A DNA stretch of 10,699 nt from JAEYLA01 sp035561315 (lineage in GTDB: Bacteria > Bacillota > Clostridia > Christensenellales > CAG-138), in the NCBI GenBank assembly GCA_035561315.1, contig DATMXR010000121.1, positions 1-10,699 of the forward strand, read 5' to 3'. The translations under genes and the position numbers were made by a program. Shown piece by piece: positions 1 to 7,359 of this stretch (within the stretch, counting starts at the first letter, position 1; the number at the start of each line of letters is the position of its first letter). The notes under the pieces are model-generated. The model was not told the DNA's origin and made no database searches. It worked only from the letters and a program-made list of their open reading frames with translations.

Positions 1-1
1 G

Positions 2-2332
2 GATATCAAGCGCCTGTTTTCCGCGGCGCTTGAGATTTTGGGCAACAGCAACTCCTCGGGCGGCAGCACCATCACGCAGCAGCTTATTAAAAGAAAAGTT
101 GTGGGCACGGAGCGCAACTACAAGCGCAAGATCCAGGAGGCGTACCTGGCGCTTGAACTCGAGCAGGAGATCAGCAAGCAGGACATACTGGAGGCCTACC
201 TCAACGACATCCACCTCGGCGAATCCAATTACGGCGTAAAGACCGCCGCAAAGGATTATTTTAACAAGGAGCTCGATCAGCTTACCGTCCGCGAGTGCGC
301 CATGCTCGCGGGCCTCACGCAGAACCCCTATTATTACAACCCGCGCAAGAATATGTATACGCGCAGCCAGGAATACTGGGAGGCCACGCAGCGCCGCACG
401 GATACGGTGCTCGAGCGCATGTACGAGGCGGGCTTCATCACTTTGGCGCAATACCAGGCGGCGCTCAAGGAAGAGGTCCATATCGTGGAGGTCTCCGCGC
501 AGAACCAGCTTTACGATATGCCCTATTTTGTGGAGTACGCCATACGCGACGTCGTCAAGCACCTGCTCGCGCAGCGCGGCCTGCCCGAAACCAACGCCAA
601 TCTGAGCGCGGTGGAAAACGAGCTGAGGACCAGCGGCTACCACATCTACACCACCGTGGACCGGGATATGCAGAATACCGTGCAGGACACTTTAGCCAAC
701 TGGGACAATTACCCGGATCTGGTGGACCCCAAGGCCGCCCACAAGGAAGAGACGCTTTCGGACGGCACCGTAATCGAGACCGAATACCCGCAGGCGGCGG
801 CCGTGGTGTATGATTACCACACGGGAGAGCTTCGCGCCATCATCGGCGGGCGCACAAGCCCCACCATCCGCAAAGGGAAAAACCGCGCCTCGCAGAGCTA
901 TCTGGAGGTCGGCTCCTCCATAAAGCCGCTCGCGGTATACGGCCCGGCGCTGGACGCCGGGGCTTCCCCCGCGACGGTCATAGGCAACCTGCCGCAGCGC
1001 ATAGACGGCTGGGGCGGCGACAAGGGCTTTCCCTATATCGGCGATGCGAAATATATCGGCCCGGTCACGATACGGCGGGGCATCGTTTCCTCCCTGAACG
1101 TCGTTGCGGCGCGCACGCTCTTTGAGCGCGTACAGCCCGAGATGGCCGCGAAATATCTTGAAAATCTCGGCGCGAGCGCCGCGAAGATCAATGTGGACGG
1201 CCCGGGCCTTGCGCTTGGCACCTCCGGCCTTACCGTCATACAGATGACGGCGGCGTACGGCGCCATCGCCGCGGGCGGCGAATATAAGGAACCGCTCTCG
1301 TTTACGCGCGTGGTGGACGACAACGGCAACGTCATACTGGACGCCAGCGCCGTGCGGGACACGCACCGCGTCTATAAAGAGAGCACGGCGTACATGCTCA
1401 TCGATATGCTCACCGACGCCGTGCGCGGCGGCACGGGCACCGCGGCGAAGATCAGCGGCATGACGGTCGCGGGAAAGACCGGCACCAACTCGGATTACCG
1501 CAGCGTATACTTTGCGGGCATCACGCCCTACTATACCTCCGCCGTCTGGATCGGGCACGATTACCCCACAAATGTCCTCAAGGACAAAGCCTCGGGCGGC
1601 AAATTCGCCGCGCAGCTCTGGCAGGCGTATATGAAAAAGCTGCACGAGGGTCTTCCGGACAAAAGCATCATGGATGTTTCCCCGGCGGAGCTCGGCCTTG
1701 TGAAAAAGCGGGTGTGCTCGGTTTCCGGCCTGCTGGCGACCGAGGCCTGCGAGCATGACAGCGCCGGGCACCTGCCGGTGACGGATTGGTTCCTGGAGGA
1801 AAACGCCCCCACGCAGACCTGCGATATGCATGTGGCGGTGGCCATCTGCAACGAAAGCGGGCAGATCGCGGGGCCCAACTGTCCCAGCGAGACCGTGGTG
1901 TCGGGCGCGAAGGTGCTGGTGCGCCCGGGCACGTATTACGACCAGTTTACGGATGAAGCGCTCATGCAGGGCATACCGAACGCCGAGCGCACCACGCTTA
2001 CATTGGAGCAGTACGAAAGCATGGCGTATGCTGGCAGCATGTGCACGCTGCATACGGGCGTCGGGCAGGACATCGATCAGCTGAGGGCCCGCGCAGGCTC
2101 CCTGCGGGAAGAGATACTCGATTTTATCGCCACAAATATGCTCAGCGCCGGGGAAGTATCCGCGCTCACGCAGAAGGCGGACAAGCTGTATACGACCATG
2201 TACGGCAGCAGCATGCAGTCCATCACCTACGCCGTACTCGAGGCGCAGGAGGAGCTTGCGCGCGTGCGCGGCATCGCCCTGCCTTCGCCCGCCCCCGCGG
2301 AAGCGGCCCTGGCGCAGGAGGAGACGCAATGA
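2..2332 (+). CDS. Class A penicillin-binding protein (PBP1A-like glycosyltransferase/transpeptidase), 5' truncated by window edge
   Basis: This bifunctional peptidoglycan synthase polymerises lipid II and cross-links stem peptides on the outer face of the membrane. The frame is open from base 2, so the start, membrane anchor and first glycosyltransferase motif (the EDxxFxxH region) lie outside the window; 776 residues are visible. Glycosyltransferase family 51 motifs are clear: GGSTITQQL at visible residues 20-28, then LELEQEISKQDILEAYLN and an AMLAGLTQNP stretch. The transpeptidase domain has SSIK (active Ser about 305, coded at 914), SLN at about 364 (1091) and KTGT at about 492 (1475). The C-terminal extension carries two copies of CxxSGxxAxxxC (1715-1750 and 1847-1882), followed by an acidic/helical tail. 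Its stop overlaps the next start (ATGA), so the two genes are probably translationally coupled. The family assignment is firm; which PBP1 paralogue it is cannot be told. Confidence 0.95.
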   Translation, partial: DIKRLFSAALEILGNSNSSGGSTITQQLIKRKVVGTERNYKRKIQEAYLALELEQEISKQDILEAYLNDIHLGESNYGVKTAAKDYFNKELDQLTVRECAMLAGLTQNPYYYNPRKNMYTRSQEYWEATQRRTDTVLERMYEAGFITLAQYQAALKEEVHIVEVSAQNQLYDMPYFVEYAIRDVVKHLLAQRGLPETNANLSAVENELRTSGYHIYTTVDRDMQNTVQDTLANWDNYPDLVDPKAAHKEETLSDGTVIETEYPQAAAVVYDYHTGELRAIIGGRTSPTIRKGKNRASQSYLEVGSSIKPLAVYGPALDAGASPATVIGNLPQRIDGWGGDKGFPYIGDAKYIGPVTIRRGIVSSLNVVAARTLFERVQPEMAAKYLENLGASAAKINVDGPGLALGTSGLTVIQMTAAYGAIAAGGEYKEPLSFTRVVDDNGNVILDASAVRDTHRVYKESTAYMLIDMLTDAVRGGTGTAAKISGMTVAGKTGTNSDYRSVYFAGITPYYTSAVWIGHDYPTNVLKDKASGGKFAAQLWQAYMKKLHEGLPDKSIMDVSPAELGLVKKRVCSVSGLLATEACEHDSAGHLPVTDWFLEENAPTQTCDMHVAVAICNESGQIAGPNCPSETVVSGAKVLVRPGTYYDQFTDEALMQGIPNAERTTLTLEQYESMAYAGSMCTLHTGVGQDIDQLRARAGSLREEILDFIATNMLSAGEVSALTQKADKLYTTMYGSSMQSITYAVLEAQEELARVRGIALPSPAPAEAALAQEETQ

Positions 2333-2958
2333 CGGTGCGGCCGGGCGCCCTCGGCGCCCTGTATGAAGGGGAACGCGCCCGCCTGAACGCGCTCTGTGAA
2401 ACCGAAGTCCCTTCCGGCATGCACGCTTCCCCCGTGTTCGGCCAGGGGCCAAATAAGCCGTACCTCGTGCTGATCGGCGAGGCGCCGGGGGCGGAGGAAA
2501 CGAAGGCGGGCCGCCCGTTTGTGGGCAAGGCGGGCAAACAGCTCGACGAACTGCTGCAGCTTGCCGGTATCCCCCGCGGGGACGTGTTTATCACAAACGC
2601 CGTCAAATACCGCCCGGTAACGGTTTCGGAGCGTTCCGTCCGCAACCGCACGCCGGATAAAAACGAGATCATGGCTTCCCTGCCGCTGCTGCGGGAGGAA
2701 TTGCTGCTGCTTCGCCCCGCGTACATCGCCACGCTGGGCAACGTGCCGTTGTTTGCCGTATTGACGCTGTGCGGCAAGGGCAGGGGCACGATCGGGGAAT
2801 TGCACGGCGTTCCCATGGACGTGACGCTCGGCGCGATGCAGGCCACGCTTTTTCCGCTGTACCATCCGGCGGGGGTGATCTACAACCGCTCCCTGCTTCC
2901 GGTATGCGAGGCGGACGCCAGGGCGCTCGGCCGCGTCTGCGCTGTGAACAAACGGTGA
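2329..2958 (+). CDS. Uracil-DNA glycosylase, family 4-like (COG1573), apparently lacking the Fe-S cysteines
   Basis: This is a 209-residue protein of the uracil-DNA glycosylase superfamily, which removes uracil from DNA as the first step of base-excision repair. Visible signatures are VFGQG (36-40), the motif-A loop IGEAPGAEE (49-57), GRPFVGKAG (61-69), ITNAVKYRP (88-96) and the motif-B LYHPAG (177-182). Typical family 4 enzymes bind a [4Fe-4S] cluster through a CxxC near the N terminus, the Cys of a KCRP segment and a Cys just before the PxL segment. Here the KCRP position is KYRP (Tyr94), the later site reads MASLPLL with no Cys, and the N terminus has only Cys23. The start at 2329 is supported by AGGAGGAG at 2316-2323 and by the 4-base overlap with the PBP gene. 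Uracil excision is inferred from the family; loss of the cluster is inferred from the missing cysteines. Confidence 0.88.
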   Translation: MTVRPGALGALYEGERARLNALCETEVPSGMHASPVFGQGPNKPYLVLIGEAPGAEETKAGRPFVGKAGKQLDELLQLAGIPRGDVFITNAVKYRPVTVSERSVRNRTPDKNEIMASLPLLREELLLLRPAYIATLGNVPLFAVLTLCGKGRGTIGELHGVPMDVTLGAMQATLFPLYHPAGVIYNRSLLPVCEADARALGRVCAVNKR

Positions 2959-2995
2959 AATCTGGCATATTCCGGCCCGCCCCGGGAAACGGGTA

Positions 2996-3004
2996 TGCTA
3001 TAAT
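2996..3004 (+). promoter_or_regulatory. Probable extended -10 promoter (TGCTATAAT)
   Basis: A perfect TATAAT at 2999-3004 is preceded by TG one base upstream (extended -10). It lies 64 bases before the next start codon in an otherwise G+C-rich stretch. No good -35 hexamer is seen at 16-18 bases spacing, which fits an extended -10 promoter. A small hairpin (CCCG-GGAAA-CGGG, 2981-2993) sits just upstream. This would start a transcript for the peptidoglycan-binding gene and possibly the response regulator behind it. Confidence 0.6.
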
Positions 3005-3068
3005 CATCGGAAGTGAAAAGGCTGCAAAAAACAACAGGGGAACACAAAGGCAAAGGTACCGCTAGTTT

Positions 3069-4208
3069 ATGAAAAAACGTCTCGCCGCCGCCGCTTTGTT
3101 ATTGGCCTTGCTCATGGGGTTAGCCTCCGGCACGGCTTTAGCGCGCGCGCGGGAATTCGGGCAGGTGACAGCCCAGGACGTCCGGCTCAGAAGCGAGCCG
3201 AATACAGAGTCCGCCGTGCTCGCACAGCTTCCCCTCGGGACGGAGGTGGAGGTGCTCGACGAGGACGCGGGCTGGTACCGGGTGCTCTATCACGATACGG
3301 TGGGGTATCTGCGGCAGGATTATATCTTCGTAAACGCCGTGGGCAGCCGCGCCGGCTACGTGCTGGAGGACGGCGTCAAGCTGCGCGGCGGGCCCGGGCA
3401 ATCCGCCTATGTGGTGGCGGAGCTTGCGGCCAGCCAGGGCGTGAAGGTCAAGCAGATGGTGGGGGACTGGTACTTTGTGGTGGCCGGGGATAACGTCGGC
3501 TACATCCACCGAAACTATGTACTGATGACGCAGGCCACCAACACCGCAAGCAACATGCTCAAGGTGGGCATGGAGGGCCAGGAAGTCAAGCGCATGCAGA
3601 CGGAACTCTACGACAGGGGCTTTTTGGCCAAAGTCGACGTCACCAGCGTATACGGCGCAAAAACGCGGGAAGCCGTGGCGGAATTCCAGAAAGCGAACGA
3701 GCTTGCCGCCGACGGCGTCGCGGGCGCGACGACATTGGACGCGCTGTACGATATCAACAACAAGGTCACCAAGGCGAACGCGATCGCCACCCAGGTCAAG
3801 GGCAGCGTCGTGATGCTCGACTGGTTCAAGGGCGGCAGCGAATGGCTCTACAAGGGCGCGAAGTTCACCATAATCGACGTCAAGACGGGGCTTTCCTTCC
3901 AGGCGCGCAGGTTTGGCGGCTGGTACCATGCGGACAGCGAGCCCGTCACCGCCTCGGATACCGCCACCATGAAAAAGATCGCGGGCGGCGAGTGGAGCTG
4001 GAACCGCCGTGCCATCTGGGTCAGCTTCCGCGGCAAGGTGGTCGCCGCCAGCATGCACTGCATGCCGCATATGGCGGACCCGACCGCCAGCAACAATTTC
4101 CCGGGCCATTTTTGCGTACATCTTTTAAACTCCAAGGTCCACGAAACAAGCAGGCCCTGCCCGCGGCACCAGGCTATGGTGCAGGCGGCCTACCGCGCGG
4201 GCAAATAA
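3069..4208 (+). CDS. Secreted SH3/peptidoglycan-binding protein with an unassigned His/Cys-rich C-terminal domain
   Basis: This 379-residue exported protein is likely cell-wall associated. Residues 1-26 form a signal peptide (MKKR, hydrophobic core, cleavage near ALARA). Two bacterial SH3-like repeats follow at about 32-90 and 95-153, each with an LR(S/G)xP-type start and a GWYRV / DWYFV core. A peptidoglycan_binding_1 domain follows at about 165-228 (VKRMQTELYDRGF, KTREAVAEFQKANEL, ADGVAG). The C-terminal part (about 240-379) is not a domain I can name. It is rich in His and Cys, with SMHCMPHM (328-335), FPGHFCVH (344-351), SKVH (355-358) and RHQ (366-368). It lacks the SHGCxR signature of L,D-transpeptidases. 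The ATG has only a weak AAAGG site 12 bases upstream. An enzymatic role for the C-terminal domain is possible but unproven. Confidence 0.88.
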   Translation: MKKRLAAAALLLALLMGLASGTALARAREFGQVTAQDVRLRSEPNTESAVLAQLPLGTEVEVLDEDAGWYRVLYHDTVGYLRQDYIFVNAVGSRAGYVLEDGVKLRGGPGQSAYVVAELAASQGVKVKQMVGDWYFVVAGDNVGYIHRNYVLMTQATNTASNMLKVGMEGQEVKRMQTELYDRGFLAKVDVTSVYGAKTREAVAEFQKANELAADGVAGATTLDALYDINNKVTKANAIATQVKGSVVMLDWFKGGSEWLYKGAKFTIIDVKTGLSFQARRFGGWYHADSEPVTASDTATMKKIAGGEWSWNRRAIWVSFRGKVVAASMHCMPHMADPTASNNFPGHFCVHLLNSKVHETSRPCPRHQAMVQAAYRAGK

Positions 4209-4236
4209 ACCCGAATTTGAGCATGGAGGAAGACGC

Positions 4237-4911
4237 ATGAAAATATTGGTTGCCGATGACGATCAGATCGTACACGAGTCGCTGGGCATTTATTTGAAAG
4301 CCGAGGGCTACGAGCCGGTGGACGTTTACGACGGGGACGCGGCGGTCGCCGCGGCGGGCCCGGACGTCGCGCTGTGCGTGCTGGATATCATGATGCCCGG
4401 CCGCTCGGGCATAGAGGTCTGCAAGGAGATCCGGAAAACCTCGCATCTGCCCATCATTATGCTCACCGCAAAGGGCGAGGAAGTGGACCGCATCGTGGGC
4501 CTGGAGCTGGGCGCGGACGATTATATCGTAAAGCCCTTCAGCCCGCGCGAGGTGGTCGCCCGCATCAAGGCGGTTTTGAGGCGCACGCAGGAGCAGCAGG
4601 ACGGGGACGACAGCGCCCTCGCATTCAACGGCCTCGCCATCGACTTAAAAAGCTATACCGTCACTTTGCGCGGCGAGCAGGTCGTCTGCACGCCCAAGGA
4701 AATAGAGATCTTACACATGCTCGCTTCCAACCCCGGCCAGGTGTTCACGCGGGAGCAGCTTTTGAACCGCGTATGGGGATACGATTTTGCGGGCGAGACC
4801 CGCACGGTGGATACGCACATCAAGCGCATCCGCGCAAAGCTTGATAACGAGGGCCTGGGCTGGAGCATCAAGACCATATACGGCGTCGGGTACAAGTTCG
4901 AGGTGGATTGA
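4237..4911 (+). CDS. OmpR/PhoB-family response regulator
   Basis: This 224-residue two-component regulator is cytoplasmic and binds DNA after phosphorylation. The receiver domain (1-115) has the acidic pocket DDD at 7-9, the phospho-acceptor Asp50 in VLDIMMPG, Thr77 in MLTAKG and Lys99 in IVKPF. A short linker rich in Q/D leads to a winged-helix trans_reg_C domain (about 127-222) with CTPKEIEIL, VFTREQLLNRVWGY, RTVDTHIKRIRAKL and IYGVGYKFE. The start is fixed by GGAGGA at 4225-4230, six bases before the ATG. It lies 28 bases after the peptidoglycan-binding gene, so co-transcription is likely. The kinase downstream is its expected partner although about 300 bases separate them. The sequence resembles WalR/PhoP-type regulators; the regulon cannot be read from here. 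Confidence 0.95.
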   Translation: MKILVADDDQIVHESLGIYLKAEGYEPVDVYDGDAAVAAAGPDVALCVLDIMMPGRSGIEVCKEIRKTSHLPIIMLTAKGEEVDRIVGLELGADDYIVKPFSPREVVARIKAVLRRTQEQQDGDDSALAFNGLAIDLKSYTVTLRGEQVVCTPKEIEILHMLASNPGQVFTREQLLNRVWGYDFAGETRTVDTHIKRIRAKLDNEGLGWSIKTIYGVGYKFEVD

Positions 4912-4920
4912 GAGAAAATG

Positions 4921-5195
4921 GGTTTTTAGGGGCTTTCCGAAGGAAAGCGGGTTCGGTGCCCATAACGGCAGAAACCGATCCGGTGAATCGGTTTCAGAAC
5001 CCTGGGTTCCTCTCTTACGGCCCTAAACGGAGATTTGGGGGGACGTAGCCAAACGCCGCCTGTGGCGGAAGAAGTGCGGCCCAGTCCCGGTGAGCAAGGG
5101 CGCATTAAATGTGCGACCATTGCGAACTGTGGGGCCGGAGCCCCCAATAATGCTTCTTGCCACAACCTGGGGTGCTTATAGCACCTCTTTTACTT
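4921..5195 (+). other. Structured intergenic element between regulator and kinase (leader RNA, small RNA or dispersed repeat)
   Basis: This gene-free stretch of about 300 bases is dense in potential helices on the plus strand. They are: GCTTTCC/GGAAAGC (4932-4938 with 4942-4948); GAAACCGAT/ATCGGTTTC (4971-4979 with 4987-4995) inside an outer GGGTTC/GAACCC (4949-4954 with 4997-5002); CCGCC/GGCGG (5056-5060 with 5064-5068); a long-range pair GTGGC-gg-AAGAAG with CTTCTT-GCCAC (5062-5074 with 5153-5163); GCGCAT/ATGTGC (5100-5105 with 5109-5114); GGGGC/GCCCC (5131-5135 with 5140-5144). The long-range helix and the CCGCC/GGCGG hairpin share bases and cannot both form. The element ends with a terminator-like hairpin directly before the kinase ribosome site. 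I could not match it to a riboswitch, T-box, 6S, SRP, RNase P or tmRNA signature. A dispersed repeat is equally plausible because such hairpin-rich repeats occur in gut Clostridia. Confidence 0.55.
5169..5191 (+). terminator. Terminator-like hairpin just before the histidine kinase
   Basis: A seven-pair stem GGGGTGC/GCACCTC (5169-5175 with 5181-5187, one G-U pair) has a TTATA loop and is followed by TTTT then ACTT. It lies only 20 bases before the kinase ATG, upstream of the AAAGGA ribosome site (5197-5202). It could end the transcript of the structured element or act as an attenuator for the kinase. Confidence 0.5.
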
Positions 5196-5210
5196 GAAAG
5201 GATATCAACC

Positions 5211-7181
5211 ATGCGGAGCATTTTCCTCCGGCGCATGCTGATGATGCTGGCCGTAACGGTGCTGATCGCCTCCGTGCTGACCACGGGAGGCTATATGTAT
5301 TTGAGCCGGGACGCGTACACCTCCATCATGCTCACGGAACTGACCCCCAAGGCGGAGGCGGTCAGCCAGCTTTTGACCGAATACAACGAAGGCAATATGG
5401 ATAAGGAGACGTTCTCCCGCCTGGCGGACGGCCTGATGCGCGCCTCGGGCGTGACGGGCATAGTGACGGACGCGGGCGGCACGCCGCTTTACCATACCGT
5501 CGCGCTGGACAGCGCGCCGCAAAAATACCTGGACCTTTTAAAACAGGAGCTTCAAAAGGCGCTCAGCGGCGAGACCGCCCGGCACGACGATATCCGCACG
5601 CCGGACGGGCGGCTCGCGCTGTCCATCTGCATTCCCGTGAAGGACGCAAACGGCAACGTGACGGGCAGCGTGTTTTTGTTGAAATCCGAGGAGGAGATCA
5701 ACACCACGACCGAGCGCCTCAACCGTTCGCTGCTGATGGTGGTGGCGGTGGTGATGCCCATCATGCTTGTGGCGTCCTCGTTCGGCGTACGCCGCCTCGC
5801 GGAGCCGCTGAATGAAATGGCGGGCGTCGCGATCGAGATGAGCCGGGGCAATTTTAAGATCCGCGCCAACGAAAAAGAGGCGGGGGAGGTCGGCATGCTC
5901 GCGCGCGCGCTCAACCAGATGTGCGATACGCTTTCCCAGACCATCTACCAGCTGCGCGCGGAAAAGAGCCAGCTCAACCAATTGCTCTACAGCTTTTCGG
6001 AGGGCATCGTGGCGACGGACAGCGTGGGCGTGCTCACCCATTACAATCCGGCGCTCATGCGCATGTTCGGCTCCGTGCGCGTGAACTCCCGTATCGAACT
6101 CATACCCGATCCCGCGATCTGGGTCGCGTTTGACGAGGTATACCGCACCGGGGAGATGCAGAACATGCGCTACCAGCTCCCGGGGGATAAGATGCTGTGG
6201 ATCACCATCTCTCCCGTCGTCACGGAGGAGGGCGAGCGCACGGGCGTGGTGGGGCTCTTTAAGGATATGACGGAAATGGAGCGGCTGGAGCGCACGCGGC
6301 GCGAATATGTCGCGAACGTCAGCCATGAGTTGAGGACGCCGCTTACCGCCGTGCGCGGGCTGCTGGAGCCTCTTGCGGACGGCATGGTGAAGGACGAGGA
6401 GGACAGGCAGCGGTATTACCGCATCATGCTCAAGGAGGTCGTGCGGCTTTCCCGCCTCATTACGGACATGCTGCAGCTTTCCCGCCTGCAGGCGGGCACC
6501 GAATACATGGAGCTCGTGGAGGTCGATATCAACGAAATGCTTGAGGACGTCCGCCAAAGCTACAGTAAGGAGGCGGCGCAGCGCGGCATTACGCTGCTTG
6601 TGGACGCGCCAAAGCTTCCGCATGTGCTGACCGACCCGGACCGCGTGGAGCAGGTGCTCGTCATACTCATAGACAACGCCATGCGCTATACGCCGGAGGG
6701 CGGGGCCATCACGCTGTACGGCGAGGACGGGGTCCGCGTGAACATCTGCGTGAAGGATACCGGCTGCGGCATACCGGAAAAGGATATCCCCCACGTGTTC
6801 GACCGCTTCTACAAGGTGGACAAATCCCGCAAGGAGGGCGGCACGGGCCTGGGCCTTTCCATCGCGCGCAACATCATATCCAAGCTTGGGGAGATGATCG
6901 CCGTGGAAAGCAAGGAAGGGGAGGGCTCCACATTCCGCTTCACGCTCAAGAAATACGTCAGCAACGCCATCGCGCTCGGCCCCGCGACGGAGGAATACGA
7001 CGTTTTCTCCGATTCCGGCTCACTGCCGCCCATCATATTGGCCCACGGGCTGCAGGAGGACGCCGCAGGCAACGAGGACGCGCCCTACGAGGTGCTGCCC
7101 AAACAGCCTAAGCAGGAGAAGCGGCAGGAAAAACGCCCGGAGAAGCGCGCCGAGCGCCGCGGGCCAAAGAGCAGGCCGTAA
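5211..7181 (+). CDS. Membrane sensor histidine kinase, WalK/PhoR-like (TM-sensor-TM-HAMP-PAS-HisKA-HATPase)
   Basis: This 656-residue kinase is the probable partner of the OmpR-type regulator upstream. In order, it has a membrane segment at about 10-30, an extracytoplasmic sensor region at about 31-172, a second membrane segment at about 173-193, HAMP at about 194-248 and PAS at about 253-350. The HisKA domain has phospho-acceptor His372 in SHELRTP. The GHKL ATPase has the N-box IDNAMRY (Asn489), DTGCGIP (516-522), FDRFY (530-534) and GTGLGLS (544-550). A tail of about 75 residues follows and ends in a Lys/Arg/Glu/Gln-rich stretch (630-656), unusual for the family. I chose the ATG at 5211 because AAAGGA lies eight bases upstream and MRSIFLRRM leads into the first membrane helix; an earlier TTG would start inside the terminator-like hairpin. 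The signal is unknown; an envelope cue is an inference from the neighbours. Confidence 0.95.
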   Translation: MRSIFLRRMLMMLAVTVLIASVLTTGGYMYLSRDAYTSIMLTELTPKAEAVSQLLTEYNEGNMDKETFSRLADGLMRASGVTGIVTDAGGTPLYHTVALDSAPQKYLDLLKQELQKALSGETARHDDIRTPDGRLALSICIPVKDANGNVTGSVFLLKSEEEINTTTERLNRSLLMVVAVVMPIMLVASSFGVRRLAEPLNEMAGVAIEMSRGNFKIRANEKEAGEVGMLARALNQMCDTLSQTIYQLRAEKSQLNQLLYSFSEGIVATDSVGVLTHYNPALMRMFGSVRVNSRIELIPDPAIWVAFDEVYRTGEMQNMRYQLPGDKMLWITISPVVTEEGERTGVVGLFKDMTEMERLERTRREYVANVSHELRTPLTAVRGLLEPLADGMVKDEEDRQRYYRIMLKEVVRLSRLITDMLQLSRLQAGTEYMELVEVDINEMLEDVRQSYSKEAAQRGITLLVDAPKLPHVLTDPDRVEQVLVILIDNAMRYTPEGGAITLYGEDGVRVNICVKDTGCGIPEKDIPHVFDRFYKVDKSRKEGGTGLGLSIARNIISKLGEMIAVESKEGEGSTFRFTLKKYVSNAIALGPATEEYDVFSDSGSLPPIILAHGLQEDAAGNEDAPYEVLPKQPKQEKRQEKRPEKRAERRGPKSRP

Positions 7182-7243
7182 GGTATCGACGCTTAAGACG
7201 CCGACGAATATGTAAGAATAGGATGTGGGGCTAAACGCTAAGC

Positions 7244-7261
7244 CTCCCTCATCAGAGGGAG
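7244..7261. repeat. REP-like palindrome CTCCCTC-ATCA-GAGGGAG
   Basis: A perfect seven-pair palindrome with a four-base loop sits 60 bases after the kinase stop. It resembles the CTCCCTC/GAGGGAG palindromes I associate with intergenic repeats in gut Clostridia; this resemblance is from memory, not a search. No T-run follows, so it is a poor terminator by itself. Only one copy is present in this window. Confidence 0.4.
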
Positions 7262-7359
7262 CCATGTTTCTTGTTACGTGCGGCAAAAAACGCGGGGGCA
7301 TCACACTTTTCGTTGAGACACTTCCATTTCACCCCCCCTCACTTAAAAACAGCGGAGGT

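Noticed and set aside
692..2452. A 586-residue open frame on the minus strand opposite the PBP gene
   Set aside because: It is the antisense of clear PBP coding sequence, is rich in Arg/Gly/Ala, shows no domain motif and crosses into the glycosylase gene. High G+C content removes stop codons from such shadow frames.
3138..4121. A 327-residue open frame on the minus strand opposite the peptidoglycan-binding gene
   Set aside because: It is a shadow frame with no recognisable domain; the plus-strand protein has a signal peptide and three identifiable domains.
3786..4208. L,D-transpeptidase (YkuD) or NlpC/P60 catalytic domain in the SH3 protein
   Set aside because: The SHGCxR signature of YkuD is absent and the Cys-His-His order of NlpC/P60 does not fit. 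GHFCVH is a different pattern.
4921..5195. Known RNA classes (cobalamin, FMN, TPP, SAM, lysine, glycine, c-di-GMP, c-di-AMP, ZTP and guanidine riboswitches, T-box, RNase P, SRP, tmRNA)
   Set aside because: None of the core conserved strings I know for these classes is present. A few short resemblances (CCGGTGAATCGG to a cobalamin loop, GGCCCAGTCCC to 6S RNA) are too small to support a call.
5157..5210. An upstream TTG start that would lengthen the kinase by 18 residues
   Set aside because: It lies within the structured element and terminator-like hairpin and has no ribosome site, while the ATG at 5211 has AAAGGA at good spacing.
5538..6794. A 418-residue open frame on the minus strand opposite the histidine kinase
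   Set aside because: It is rich in His/Arg/Leu with no motif and fully antisense to the HAMP-PAS-HisKA-ATPase coding region.
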